Shown here: one piece after another, positions 9,919 to 19,971 of the stretch
Layout of the letters: every line of letters begins with the position of its first letter
Position numbering within the stretch: position 1 is the first letter of the stretch
DNA from: Limisphaerales bacterium
Lineage (GTDB): Bacteria > Verrucomicrobiota > Verrucomicrobiia > Limisphaerales > JAKEEH01
Assembly (NCBI GenBank): GCA_022616725.1
Contig: JAKEEH010000201.1
Location: 1 to 41,077, forward strand
Length of the DNA: 41,077 nucleotides
Reading direction: 5' to 3'
Position numbers and translations under genes: made by a program
Notes under the pieces: model-generated
What the model was told of the DNA's origin: nothing
Database searches by the model: none
What the model saw: the letters and a program-made list of their open reading frames with translations, nothing else

Positions 9919-10836
9919 ATGCGGTTTGCCTCTATTTTCGCCACTGGATTGTGGCTCATTGTCCCGGCGCTTTGGGCTGCCGACCTCTTTCGGGTCGCCA
10001 CCTATAACGTTGAGAACCATCTGTTGCAGTCCAACGAGACGCGCCCGGCCAAACCGCAAGCGAGCCGGGACAAAGTTCGGGACCATCTCCTGGAGCTGAA
10101 GGCCGACGTCGTGGCGGTCCAGGAAATGGGCGGGGCGGCGGGCCTGGCGGACCTTCAGAAAGCGCTCCGGTCTGGCGGCCTGGATTATCCTCATTCGGAA
10201 ATTGCGTATGCGTGGGACACAAACATCCAGGTAGCGGTGTTGAGCCGATTTCCAATGACCGCCCGGCGCTCGCACACGAACGATTCGTACCTCCTGTTCG
10301 GCAAGCGGTTCCGCGTGGGCCGCGCGTTTGTTGAAGTGGATATCCGGGTCAACCCGGAGTATTCGTTCACGCTCATGACCACCCATCTCAAATCCCGCCG
10401 CCAGGTCGCTGAAGGGGACGAAGCCCAAATGCGGGAACAAGAGGCCTTGCTGCTGCGGGAGAAGATCGACGCGCTGCTCAAGGCGAATCCCGATGCCAAT
10501 TTGGTGGTGCTTGGCGATTTGAATGACGTGCGCGACTCGAAGTCGACACGGGCGGTGATTGGACGCGGACGCAATGCGCTCATCGACACGCGTCCAGCGG
10601 AGCGCAACGGGGATAATCTGCCAAATTCCAATCCGCGGTACGACCCACGGAACATCACCTGGACACACTTTTACGGCAAAGAGGACACGTATAGCAGGAT
10701 TGATTACATCCTGCTGAGCCGCGGCATGGCGAGAGAGTGGATTCAGGAAGAGACTTACGTATTCACTGCCCCGAACTGGGGTCTGGCGTCAGACCATCGG
10801 CCGGTCACGGCAGGATTTTGGGCAGAGAATCGATAA
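9919..10836 (+). CDS. Endonuclease/exonuclease/phosphatase-family protein with signal peptide
   Basis: FRVATYNVENHL, ADVVAVQEMGG, VAVLSRFPM, MTTHLKSRR, NLVVLGDLND, ASDHRPVTA. Confidence 0.92.
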   Translation: MRFASIFATGLWLIVPALWAADLFRVATYNVENHLLQSNETRPAKPQASRDKVRDHLLELKADVVAVQEMGGAAGLADLQKALRSGGLDYPHSEIAYAWDTNIQVAVLSRFPMTARRSHTNDSYLLFGKRFRVGRAFVEVDIRVNPEYSFTLMTTHLKSRRQVAEGDEAQMREQEALLLREKIDALLKANPDANLVVLGDLNDVRDSKSTRAVIGRGRNALIDTRPAERNGDNLPNSNPRYDPRNITWTHFYGKEDTYSRIDYILLSRGMAREWIQEETYVFTAPNWGLASDHRPVTAGFWAENR

Positions 10837-10891
10837 GCTCTCGAACGGCGCGTGGCTTGCAATCGCCGTCGGTTGAGCGTTGCATAACGCC

Positions 10892-11221
10892 ATGTTTCAA
10901 TACATGACGCTGGCAAAAGACAAGCACTGGCAGCCTGGGCCCTATCCTGGGGTGGAACTGCTGGTCCTGCACAGGAACGACGCGACAGGAGGCGTCACGG
11001 TGCTGCGCAAATTCCACTCTGGAGTGACGGTTCCCGCGCATACTCATCCGCAAGCAAACGAGTACGTCTATGTGCTGTCCGGGGAGTGGGAGGAATCAGG
11101 GGTCACGTACACGACCGGAGCATTTTTCTTCGCGCCGAAGGGCGAACGCCACGGGCCGCACGTGGCGAAAACGGAAGTCCTCAGCCTCACGGTTTTTGAC
11201 GGTCCGTTGACCGTTGCCTGA
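10892..11221 (+). CDS. Cupin-domain protein (ChrR-like anti-sigma cupin fold)
   Basis: WQPGPYPGVELLVLHR..TVLRKFHSGVTVPAHTHPQANEYVYVLSGEW..GAFFFAPKGERHGP. Confidence 0.85.
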   Translation: MFQYMTLAKDKHWQPGPYPGVELLVLHRNDATGGVTVLRKFHSGVTVPAHTHPQANEYVYVLSGEWEESGVTYTTGAFFFAPKGERHGPHVAKTEVLSLTVFDGPLTVA

Positions 11222-11230
11222 AATCGCGCG

Positions 11231-14200
11231 TCATTTCCCGACAGTGATTGGGTGGTCAGGCAAGGGGGTTTGGCTCTTCGAGCGTGAGAATTTTTCGCGC
11301 ATCCATGCGGCAAAATCACTGAATAGGGTATAAACAACTGGAATTATTATCAGCGTGAGGAACGTGCTGGTAAGCAAGCCGCCGACGACCGCGACCCCCA
11401 TGGGACGGCGGCTTTCCGCGCCTGCGCCGAAGCCAATGGCAATCGGCAGAATTCCGGCAACAGTGGAAAAGGCGGTCATCAGAATTGGCCGCAGCCGAAC
11501 GATGCCTGCCTGCAACATCGCTTCGTGTGAATCGACGCCGTGGGCACGCTGTTGATTAGCGAACTCGACGAGCAAGATCGAATTCTTGGTTACGAGACCG
11601 ACCAGGAGAACTAGCCCGATCTGGCTGAACAGGTTGATGTTCATCGCCGGAACGACAGGAATAATCCCGGCTTTGCCAAGGTAATCGACCAGCCAGAGCA
11701 ACCCGAGCGCACCGAGGCCGGCCAATGGAACCGCCAGGATAACTGTGATGGGGTGGACGAGGCTCTCGTACTGCGCGGCCAGCACCATGTAAACGATGAT
11801 CAGCGCCAGGATGAGGACAAACCAGACCTCCTGGCCGGCATCGCGCAAATCCCGCGACTCTCCGGACCAGTCATATAGAAATCCGATCGGCAGGTCTGTC
11901 GTGAGCATCGCTTCGACGCGTCGCACGGCGGTTCCCAGAGGCACACCGACGGGTGTGGCCGAAATCGTCGCGCTACGCAGGCGGTTGTAATGCTCGATCG
12001 TGTTGGGCGCCGAACCAGATCGGTAAGAAACGACGCTACTGAGCTGCACGAGTCCGCCGGCGGCATTGCGCACGTAGAGCTGGTCCAGGGCCTGGGGCGT
12101 GAGCCGCGAGGCGCGTTCGAGTTGGGCAATGACTTCGTACTCCTTGCCGCCTATCTTAATCCGGCTCAAGTCGAGGCCGCCGAAAAGAATCTGCAAGGTG
12201 CGCGAGATGTCCTCGATCGAGACTCCGAGCGCGGTCGCGCGATCACGGTCAATATTCAGGCGCAACTCGGGCTTGTTCACTTCGAACGACGGCCGGACGT
12301 TCTGGAGCCATGGCTCGCCGCGGAGTTTATTGACGAGTTGAGACGTGTACTTGTCAAGCGCGCCGAGGTCCTGCGCCTGGATCACCAGGTTGAAAGGCGC
12401 ATTGATGCCGCGCGTGAAAGCTTTCGGCAGGCTGGGAAACGCGAGCGCGCCTTCGACCTGTGTGAGCAGCTTGTTCCGCAAACCGTCCGGAGCGTTGACA
12501 ATCTCCTGGACGCTGCGTTTGCGATCTTCTTTGAAGTGAATAAAAAAAATCGCGTTGTTGGGTTGGCCGGGACCGCTGAACGCCGGAGCCACGATGCCCC
12601 CGAATAATCGAACTTCCGGTGTGCTGGCTAGAATGGCTTCGACTTCGCGACCCATCCGCGCGGTATATTCGGTTGTAGAACCTTCCGGCGCGGCGAGCAC
12701 GCATAACAACAAGCCCCGATCTTCGTCCGGGAGGAATTCATGCTCCAGCGCGCGGTAGGTAATCACCATCAGGGCGAAGCTTCCCACGGCAACGAGCAAA
12801 ACGGGAAAACGGTGCGCTAATGACCAGCTTAGCACGCGGCGATAGCCGTTATTGAGGGCCGTGAGAAGGCGCTCAACGCCGCGGATCACGAAATTGTGCC
12901 GGGTCTGGTGGGTCTCCTTGAGAATGCGCGCAGCCATCATTGGTGTCAGAGTCAGGGCGACAAATGCCGAGATGATCACCGATCCCGCGACGGCGACGGC
13001 AAATTCGATAAACAACCGGCCAGTGGTGCTGGTCTGAAAGGCTAAAGGAAGGAACACGGCAACCAGCGAAATGGTGATAGCGATGATGGCGAACGCGATC
13101 TCGTCCATGGCCTTGAACGCTGCCTTCATCGGCTGCACGCCTTGCTCGATGTGGCGGAAAATATTCTCCAGCACGACGATCGCGTCATCGACAACCACGC
13201 CAATGGCCAGAACCAAAGCGAGCATCGTCAAAATATTCACCGAGTAGCCGAAGGCCTGAAGAATCGAGAATGTGCCCACGATAGAGACAGGGATGGCTAC
13301 AGCGGGGATAATCGTGGACCGGAAGTCGCGCAGGAAAAGGTAAATGATTATAACCACCAGAACGAAGGCGATCCCGAGCGTCACCCAGACTTCTTCGATC
13401 GCCCGCTCGACGAATCGCGAAGAATCGTAGTTGACCACCATCTCAACTCCGGCGGGCAAGGTCGGCTTGATCCGCTCCATTTCGTCCTTGATCCCATGCG
13501 CGACCTCGACGGTGTTGGCTTTGGATTGCTTGATAATCCCGAGGAACACGCACGGCTTGCCGTTATTGCGGGCCACAGTGCGTTCGTTTTCGACTCCCTC
13601 CCGCGCCTGGCCAATGTCAAGCAGGCGGACGATTTTGACACCGGTGTTTTTTACGACGAGGCGATTGAATTCGTCGGCGGTCTTGAGTTCGCCGCGCGTT
13701 TCGATCGTCATCTCCCGATCCAGGCCTTCGACGCGTCCGCTCGGCAGTTCGATGTTTTGTTCACGCAGAGCCTGCTGCACGTCGAGGACAGTGACCTGAT
13801 GCGCGGCCATCTTTTCTGAATCCAGCCAGAGGCGCATGGCGAAGCGTTGCTCGCCGCCGATCATGACAGACGAGACCCCGCGGACAGTCTGGAAACGGTT
13901 TTTGATTTGTTTCTCGGCCAACGTGGTCAATTCGAGGGTCGAGTAACGATCGCTATTCAGCCCGAGCCAGATGATCGGGAATGCGTCGGCATCCTGTTTG
14001 GCGATGATGGGTTCATCGATAAAATCCGGCAGTAATCCGCGAGCGCGCGAGACCCGGTCGCGAACGTCCTGCGCCGCCAGGTCGATATCGCGGGATAGAT
14101 CGAACTCAATGGTGATCGTGCTCACCTGTTCTCGACTCTGGCTGGAAAGCGTTTTGATCCCCTCGATGTTGTTGACCGCCTCCTCAAGTCTTTCCGTAAT

Positions 14201-14386
14201 TTCCGTCTCGACCACGGCGGCATTCGCGCCGGGATAAACCGTCATTACGCTGACAATCGGAGGATCAATGTCGGGCAATTCGCGGACCGGCAGTCGCTGG
14301 AGGCTGATCAGCCCGAAGAGCACGAGAGCCAGGCTCATCATCGAAGCCAGGATCGGGCGCTGGATGCTTATCCGGGGAAGGATCAT
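11231..14386 (-). CDS. Efflux RND transporter permease (AcrB/HAE1 type)
   Basis: 1051 aa; PVRELPDIDPPIVSVMTVYPGANAAVVETEITERLEEAVNNIEGI, GVVVDDAIVVLENIFRH, GLVTKNSILLVEFANQ. Confidence 0.96.
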   Translation of the reverse strand: MILPRISIQRPILASMMSLALVLFGLISLQRLPVRELPDIDPPIVSVMTVYPGANAAVVETEITERLEEAVNNIEGIKTLSSQSREQVSTITIEFDLSRDIDLAAQDVRDRVSRARGLLPDFIDEPIIAKQDADAFPIIWLGLNSDRYSTLELTTLAEKQIKNRFQTVRGVSSVMIGGEQRFAMRLWLDSEKMAAHQVTVLDVQQALREQNIELPSGRVEGLDREMTIETRGELKTADEFNRLVVKNTGVKIVRLLDIGQAREGVENERTVARNNGKPCVFLGIIKQSKANTVEVAHGIKDEMERIKPTLPAGVEMVVNYDSSRFVERAIEEVWVTLGIAFVLVVIIIYLFLRDFRSTIIPAVAIPVSIVGTFSILQAFGYSVNILTMLALVLAIGVVVDDAIVVLENIFRHIEQGVQPMKAAFKAMDEIAFAIIAITISLVAVFLPLAFQTSTTGRLFIEFAVAVAGSVIISAFVALTLTPMMAARILKETHQTRHNFVIRGVERLLTALNNGYRRVLSWSLAHRFPVLLVAVGSFALMVITYRALEHEFLPDEDRGLLLCVLAAPEGSTTEYTARMGREVEAILASTPEVRLFGGIVAPAFSGPGQPNNAIFFIHFKEDRKRSVQEIVNAPDGLRNKLLTQVEGALAFPSLPKAFTRGINAPFNLVIQAQDLGALDKYTSQLVNKLRGEPWLQNVRPSFEVNKPELRLNIDRDRATALGVSIEDISRTLQILFGGLDLSRIKIGGKEYEVIAQLERASRLTPQALDQLYVRNAAGGLVQLSSVVSYRSGSAPNTIEHYNRLRSATISATPVGVPLGTAVRRVEAMLTTDLPIGFLYDWSGESRDLRDAGQEVWFVLILALIIVYMVLAAQYESLVHPITVILAVPLAGLGALGLLWLVDYLGKAGIIPVVPAMNINLFSQIGLVLLVGLVTKNSILLVEFANQQRAHGVDSHEAMLQAGIVRLRPILMTAFSTVAGILPIAIGFGAGAESRRPMGVAVVGGLLTSTFLTLIIIPVVYTLFSDFAAWMREKFSRSKSQTPLPDHPITVGK

Positions 14387-14422
14387 GGCGAAAGTGGGAA
14401 AGTGAGAGAGTGAGAAAGTGAG
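14387..14422. repeat. Octamer array / left arm of a 36-bp imperfect inverted repeat
   Basis: ggcgaaagtgggaaagtgagagagtgagaaagtgag; its reverse complement matches 14845..14880 at about 31 of 36 positions. Confidence 0.8.
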
Positions 14423-14431
14423 GGCTGCATA

Positions 14432-14839
14432 TCAGCGGTCGAGATAAGAAGCCTCCAGGAGCCACGGCGCTGGATTGTTTGCCATGACGACAAGCTTTCC
14501 AATTATGTGATCATAGCTCTGATGCAAGCGTTTCGCGAAAAGACGGTCACAGTACCGGCATTTAACGGCGTATTCGAGCCACACTTGAGTTTCAGCGGCT
14601 TCGGCTTCAGCTTCATTTAGCTTATTCACGAAGGCCGCTTTATATCGTCGGCGTCTCCAGGCTTCGGAAATACCGGCGGAAACCGATCGGGAGGAACGCC
14701 GGACCTGGTCAGTGAGAGAATACGCCTCGCTTTTCGGAAACGACTTCGACGAATCAAAAATCTCCATAGCTGCCTCAACCGAAAGTTTATAAACCTCTAG
14801 TTCCCAATGAAACTGGATTCGTTCCGGCGATCTGCTCAT
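14432..14839 (-). CDS. Four-helix-bundle protein (S23/IVP-like family)
   Basis: LEVYKLSVEAAMEIFDSSKSFPKSEAYSLTDQVRRSSRSVSAGISEAWRRRRYKAAFVNKLNEAEAEAAETQVWLEYA. Confidence 0.92.
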   Translation of the reverse strand: MSRSPERIQFHWELEVYKLSVEAAMEIFDSSKSFPKSEAYSLTDQVRRSSRSVSAGISEAWRRRRYKAAFVNKLNEAEAEAAETQVWLEYAVKCRYCDRLFAKRLHQSYDHIIGKLVVMANNPAPWLLEASYLDR

Positions 14840-14844
14840 GTTCT

Positions 14845-14880
14845 CTCACCCGCTCACTCTCTCACTTTCGCACTTTCTCC
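14845..14880. repeat. Octamer array / right arm of a 36-bp imperfect inverted repeat
   Basis: ctcacccgctcactctctcactttcgcactttctcc; inverted counterpart of 14387..14422. Confidence 0.8.
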
Positions 14881-14889
14881 CGCTCCCGC

Positions 14890-15990
14890 TCACGACCCCG
14901 CCTTCAGCCCGTTGGTCCTTTCCGGGTCGAGGTACGGCTGGGCCGCTTCGGGTGGCGCCAGTTTAACTTTGCCTCCCGGGACGACCTTTTGCGTCCCTTC
15001 CACAATGACCAACTCGCCCCCTTGCAGGCCGCTGGTGATCTCCACTTTGCCTGCCATGCGCAGCCCGGTTGTGACAGCCTTCAACTGCGCCGTATTGCCG
15101 CCGTCAATCGTATAAAGGCTGGCCTTGTCGCTGCTGATCATGACGGCGGCTTCCGGGACCAGCACAGCTTGATCGCGAACCTTTAGTGTCAAATCCAGAT
15201 TTGCAAACATGCCCGGACGCAATCGCTGCTCGGAGTTCTTGACGTAAGCTTTCACCAAAACGGTCCGCCACGCGGGATCGACGTGCGGCGACACGAAGTA
15301 AACTTCGCCCTGGAACTTCTGATCGGGATACGCCGCAACGCTCAGTTCGATGGTCTGGCCCACGCGCACTTCACTCAGGAACCGTTCGGGGACGTTGAGT
15401 TCGGCTTTGACCGGATCGAGATCCACCAGCCAGCTCAGAGTGGTGTTGCGGGCGATCACCTGCCCCGGGCTAACCTGCCGGGCGCCCATGATGCCGTCGA
15501 ACGCGGCGTGAATGCGGGCGTCCTTCATCTGACGTCTCTTCAGTTCCAGCGTGGCCTCCGCGGCATGAAATTGCGACGCGATCTGGTCAAAATCCTGCGG
15601 CGAGATCAGTTTCGAGTTGTACAGTTCCCGGCTGCGTTCGAAGTCAGCCTGTTTAAGTTTGAAATTGGCTTGCGCCTCGGCGACCGAGGCTGCCAGCTTG
15701 CTCTCGTCAAGCTTGAAAAGCAAGTGCCCTTGAGGGACACGCTGGCCTTCTTTGAAATTAATCTCCTCGACCATCCCGTCGGTGTCGGACTTGATCTCGA
15801 CCATTTCGTTGGCAGCGAGCGTGCCGACAAGGGAGAGAGTCTCGGTAACAGGCTGGCGTTTGGCTTCGACGGCAACGACCTGCACGGCGAAACCACCCGG
15901 CATGCCGGCAGTGGGAACTTTTTTCTTGCACCCTGCGATCGCAAGAGACAGTCCCGCCAGCAGCATTGTGGGGAATAAAAGCCTTCTCAT
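14890..15990 (-). CDS. Efflux RND transporter periplasmic adaptor subunit (HlyD/AcrA-type lipoprotein)
   Basis: MRRLLFPTMLLAGLSLAIAGCKKK lipobox; VSLVGTLAANEMVEIKSDTDGMVEEINFKEGQRVPQGHLLFKLDESKL. Confidence 0.94.
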   Translation of the reverse strand: MRRLLFPTMLLAGLSLAIAGCKKKVPTAGMPGGFAVQVVAVEAKRQPVTETLSLVGTLAANEMVEIKSDTDGMVEEINFKEGQRVPQGHLLFKLDESKLAASVAEAQANFKLKQADFERSRELYNSKLISPQDFDQIASQFHAAEATLELKRRQMKDARIHAAFDGIMGARQVSPGQVIARNTTLSWLVDLDPVKAELNVPERFLSEVRVGQTIELSVAAYPDQKFQGEVYFVSPHVDPAWRTVLVKAYVKNSEQRLRPGMFANLDLTLKVRDQAVLVPEAAVMISSDKASLYTIDGGNTAQLKAVTTGLRMAGKVEITSGLQGGELVIVEGTQKVVPGGKVKLAPPEAAQPYLDPERTNGLKAGS

Positions 15991-16122
15991 AACCAACCAG
16001 CTCCCGACCCGTTCGGGAAAAAACCCCGCCCACTCACCAGCGGCACACTAAAAGCGATGTCCCGGCGGGTCAATTTTTTTATGCCACACAGTGGCCAATT
16101 CCGTGTTAAATGTTGTTTGGGA

Positions 16123-18069
16123 ATGATGTGCAAGGGTATGGTTGTTTTGACGGTGGTGATGCTGCTGAATTGCGGCAATCAGGCGAGCGAATGCAAGGGT
16201 GGGGCAAACCGATTAAGGCTTCCGCAGATGGATCTCACCGCTGACCCAAATCGTGACCACGGTTTGCGCGAAATTATTCGCGCCGCTGACGGGATGATCG
16301 CCCAGTCTGAAGACCAGGAACGCGCGCTGCGCGAACATCGCAGCGAACTTCTCAGCACGAACCGCTTTGCCGAAATGTCCTACACCGAACTTAAAAGCTA
16401 TTTTTCAGAACCACGTCACTTTACTTCGGACAAGGACCGTCGCGGCTGGAAAGAATTGCGGCGGCTCGCGGCGGAAGCACTGCAAGCCTCAGACTTCGAA
16501 ACGGTCCAGGATTATTCCTGGAAAATCCGCGAGATCGCAGCCGCGATGCGCAACAACCATCGATCGCCGTCGCCGCCGCACATGGACATGCTCCAACCAC
16601 CCCTCTATTGCCTCGATTATGCCCGGAACCCGATCGGCAAGGGCGAGCGGCCCGCTTACAACCTCGAACGCGGCAGCGTCTCCGATATAAGCCTGCTGGA
16701 TCCCAGGCCATCGACCTTCTGGTCGCGACCTGCATCCGTTCCGAGTCTCGATCTCTATCACGGTTTTGGCCGCACAAACCTGCCCGACTACGAAGGCAGG
16801 ATGTGGCGCTATGCCGGGCCGAAGACCAGCTATGGCGGGTGTCCGGGGTTCGAAGCCGAATCCGGTGGCGTCAAAATAAAGGTAAAATTTGCCGAAACCA
16901 CCTCCGAACCATTCACGGCCAGAATTTTTTGGGCGCTCGGCTATCACGTCGAACCGACAGACTATGTCCATTCACTTCGACTGAAATATGACCGGAGATT
17001 CTTCCGCGAGTTCCACCTGCGCAAGGACGTGCAGATGAAGATCCGCGCGTTGTTCATCCCCGTCCATGTCGTCAACCTGCAGGAGCGGCACGACCCATTT
17101 GTGTTCATCCATGAAGCCATTCTAAAAAACGGCCAGCGGATTCCTGGTCCCGAACTCAAAGCCCGGCTGCTGCTTAACCCGGAGGTCGAACACCCGGAAG
17201 ATTTTCCCGAAAACTTTCAGACAGACTTCGAGGCCGAACTCGATTCCCTGATCACGACCCCGGCAAATGTCCAGACCCGCGAGGAAAACATCAAGAGCAT
17301 CGGCCCTTGGGACTTTCAGGGCCTCGATCATGCGGAGCGCCGCGAAGTGCGAGCGGCGGGTCTGCTTGGGGCATGGGTAGGGTGGTTTGACTCGCGGTTC
17401 GAGAATACGCGCTTAAAGATTGTCCGCGTCAATGGCGGCCGCGAATTGCGCCACTATTTTACCGATCTGGGAGGCGGGCTTGGCAAGGCCAGCGGTGTGC
17501 TCTCGCGTCATTGCGAATGTCCAAATGATTTCGGCTGGCGTTTCACCCGGCCGCCGAAACCGCAGGGCAGAGGCAAAATGACAATTCCCTTTCGGATTCT
17601 CGATTACCAGCCAATCGAGGACACGGAGGCCTTTCGCCAGATGACCTATGACGACGCTCGCTGGATGGGGCGGCTGATCGGGCAGATGACTGAATTGCAA
17701 ATCGTTCAGGCGCTGATTGGGGCGGGATTCGATTGTACTGAAGTGAAAATCTTCGCCGAAAAACTGCTCAGCCGCCGCGACTGGATGATTCGAGACCTGG
17801 ATCTGAAAGAGGAGATTGGACTGCTCCGTCCGGGACAAATCAACACGTCAGGCCTTTCCTACGATCCTTCAGCGGAACCGCCGCCCTACGCGCGCGTGGC
17901 CGGCGGCCAAATCGTCACCGCGCGCAACTCCGAGTTAGTCATTCAACACGGCCAGGTCGTGCCGGAATTGCACACGCGCACCTCACAGCAGCGAGCGCGA
18001 CTCGCCGGCCCCACACTCCCGTGCCCCTTGCACGATCTGCATCCCGCCGCGGCGGCATCCGCCCGTTAA
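16123..18069 (+). CDS. Secreted hypothetical protein with possible kinase-like motifs
   Basis: Start placed before the hydrophobic leader MVVLTVVMLLNCG (the ORF opens at 16057). IKVKFAETTSEPFTARIFWALGYHVEP and WFDSRFENTRLKIVRVNGGRELRHYFTDLGGGLGKA resemble kinase-like fold motifs. Confidence 0.75.
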   Translation: MMCKGMVVLTVVMLLNCGNQASECKGGANRLRLPQMDLTADPNRDHGLREIIRAADGMIAQSEDQERALREHRSELLSTNRFAEMSYTELKSYFSEPRHFTSDKDRRGWKELRRLAAEALQASDFETVQDYSWKIREIAAAMRNNHRSPSPPHMDMLQPPLYCLDYARNPIGKGERPAYNLERGSVSDISLLDPRPSTFWSRPASVPSLDLYHGFGRTNLPDYEGRMWRYAGPKTSYGGCPGFEAESGGVKIKVKFAETTSEPFTARIFWALGYHVEPTDYVHSLRLKYDRRFFREFHLRKDVQMKIRALFIPVHVVNLQERHDPFVFIHEAILKNGQRIPGPELKARLLLNPEVEHPEDFPENFQTDFEAELDSLITTPANVQTREENIKSIGPWDFQGLDHAERREVRAAGLLGAWVGWFDSRFENTRLKIVRVNGGRELRHYFTDLGGGLGKASGVLSRHCECPNDFGWRFTRPPKPQGRGKMTIPFRILDYQPIEDTEAFRQMTYDDARWMGRLIGQMTELQIVQALIGAGFDCTEVKIFAEKLLSRRDWMIRDLDLKEEIGLLRPGQINTSGLSYDPSAEPPPYARVAGGQIVTARNSELVIQHGQVVPELHTRTSQQRARLAGPTLPCPLHDLHPAAAASAR

Positions 18070-18380
18070 TCGTCACGCCGGTATTCGACCTCGCCCAGAT
18101 TGCTCCAGCAAAAGACAATTCGCTCCTCGCTCTTGATCGTAAGGCTGCCCGGCACGAAGCGTGGGTTGCGGTATTCCCAGTCCGCAATCTGGCCTTCGCC
18201 TTCGCCGGTACGAAGGTCGGCCCACCACGTCACATTGCCAGCCGGAACGTGTTCATCTCCCGTCAACTTCACCGCGAGCACGTGATCATTCTCCTGCATG
18301 ATCCGGATCACTTCATCGAAGTGGCCCGGGTAATGGCCGATCCATTCACCGTTTAAATCTGGTCGCTCCTCACTCATCAA
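18066..18380 (-). CDS. Hypothetical protein (about 104 aa)
   Basis: DLNGEWIGHYPGHFDEVIRIMQENDHVLAVKLTGDEHVPAGNVTWWADLRTGEGEGQIAD; lipocalin-like small beta-protein pattern; tail overlaps the previous gene by 4 bp. Confidence 0.65.
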   Translation of the reverse strand: MMSEERPDLNGEWIGHYPGHFDEVIRIMQENDHVLAVKLTGDEHVPAGNVTWWADLRTGEGEGQIADWEYRNPRFVPGSLTIKSEERIVFCWSNLGEVEYRRDD

Positions 18381-19887
18381 ACAACCGCTTCATGGCGGCA
18401 TGATGCCGCACGTCGGCTAACTCACCCTGGCACGCCACAGCGCCGTTTTCCAGCAGGAGTGCGTGCGTCATGCAAGTCGGCACGTCCTGTAAGTGATGCG
18501 TTACGGCAATGAGGCGAGTACCGTTCTGGGAAAGTTGCTCCAGCATCGCGCTAAACTCAGCCTTCGCGTCCGCGTCCAGACCGTCGAATGGTTCATCACA
18601 AATCAGAATCTTTGGTTGATGAACCAGCGCGCGCAGCAGGAGGATTTTGCGAAACTCGCCGTACGACATTTGGAGCGCGTCACGCCGGGACAGAGGCCCC
18701 AAGTCGAACCTGGAAAACAACTCGGATACGCGCCGGCTCTGCGCTCCCGTTACTTTGCCCCGCAGCCCGATGCTGGCAAAAAACCCCGAAGCGACAACTT
18801 GCGCGCCGGTGAGCGGTTCCCGATAGAGCGCCTGCAGACGAGGCGACAAATAACCGATACGTTTGCGCAAATCCCACAAAGTATTGCGCCGCGCAAGATC
18901 GAAACGTTCCACGGAAGAGCCCGCTGCCGCGGTGATGTCTCCGGCGATCAACTGCAAGAATGTGGATTTTCCCGCTCCGTTCGCGCCGAACACTGCCCAG
19001 TTTTCGCCCTCGCGCATCCGCCAATCCAAGTCGCGCAAGACGCGCTTGCGCCCCAAATAGACGTTAGCGCCCGCAATGCGGATTAATGGGGCGCGGGCGG
19101 CCTCGCCCCCTTGTTCAAAGACGCTGTTGCTCACGGCGGACGAGGCCGCCCGCGCTCCAATGCGCTTTGAAACCCTCGCGACTGCCGTTCTCACAAATCC
19201 CTGGCGGATTATCTTTCCATCGCTGAGAACCAATGCGTGTGTGATGGCCGGTATCAGTTCCTCCGGCCGGTGCGTCGTGTACACGACCTGGGTGCCGCTG
19301 GCGGCGATTCGGTCAAGAGCTTGCAATAACTTCCCTCGCGAGGGCCCGTCCAGCCCATCACACACCTCATCGAGCAGCAGGACCTGTGGCCGACCGACGA
19401 GAGCGCGGGCAACCAATACCTTGCGCAACTCTCCGCTCGAAAGCTCCTGCACATTCCGGGCCAGGAGCGGCTGGATGTCCAGCATAGCAATGCCTCCCCG
19501 AGCCGCGTCGAGTTGCTCACGAGTTGGTCGGACGTACGGATAATCTGTCCCCGCAAATCCGGTATGGACAACGTCACGCACAGTCTGTTTCCAGTCCAGT
19601 TGGAGATACCGGTCGTGCGCTTCTGGAGATACGAGCGCGAAACGCCCCTTGATTCCCACTGCGGTTCGTTGCGCTGCACCATCGACGAAATAGATTCGTT
19701 CTCCACGTCCAGGCGACGGCCACACCTCCCCGCGAAGCAAACGCAGAAAAGTGCTCTTGCCCGCGCCATTGCCGCCTAGAACCGCCCAGTGCTCGCCAGG
19801 AGCGAGACGCCAGTTGATGCGGCGCAACACGGGCTGCCCGTCGATGCGGACATCGACATCGCGCAGTTGAACTACGGGATATGGCAT
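18370..19887 (-). CDS. ABC transporter ATP-binding protein with two ATPase domains (ModF/PhnC-like)
   Basis: Starts MPYPVVQLRDVDV; two Walker A motifs (GGNGAGKST, GANGAGKST), two signature regions (LSSGELRKVLVARAL, MSYGEFRKILLLRAL), two Walker B motifs (VLLLDEVCDGLDG, ILICDEPFDGLDA). Confidence 0.93.
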   Translation of the reverse strand: MPYPVVQLRDVDVRIDGQPVLRRINWRLAPGEHWAVLGGNGAGKSTFLRLLRGEVWPSPGRGERIYFVDGAAQRTAVGIKGRFALVSPEAHDRYLQLDWKQTVRDVVHTGFAGTDYPYVRPTREQLDAARGGIAMLDIQPLLARNVQELSSGELRKVLVARALVGRPQVLLLDEVCDGLDGPSRGKLLQALDRIAASGTQVVYTTHRPEELIPAITHALVLSDGKIIRQGFVRTAVARVSKRIGARAASSAVSNSVFEQGGEAARAPLIRIAGANVYLGRKRVLRDLDWRMREGENWAVFGANGAGKSTFLQLIAGDITAAAGSSVERFDLARRNTLWDLRKRIGYLSPRLQALYREPLTGAQVVASGFFASIGLRGKVTGAQSRRVSELFSRFDLGPLSRRDALQMSYGEFRKILLLRALVHQPKILICDEPFDGLDADAKAEFSAMLEQLSQNGTRLIAVTHHLQDVPTCMTHALLLENGAVACQGELADVRHHAAMKRLFDE

Positions 19888-19971
19888 CGAATTGGGGCTA
19901 AAATGCCGCAAACGCAAGGTCGCGAAAAGAAAACAATTGGCGAAACGTGACGCTCTCATACATTCCGCGCC

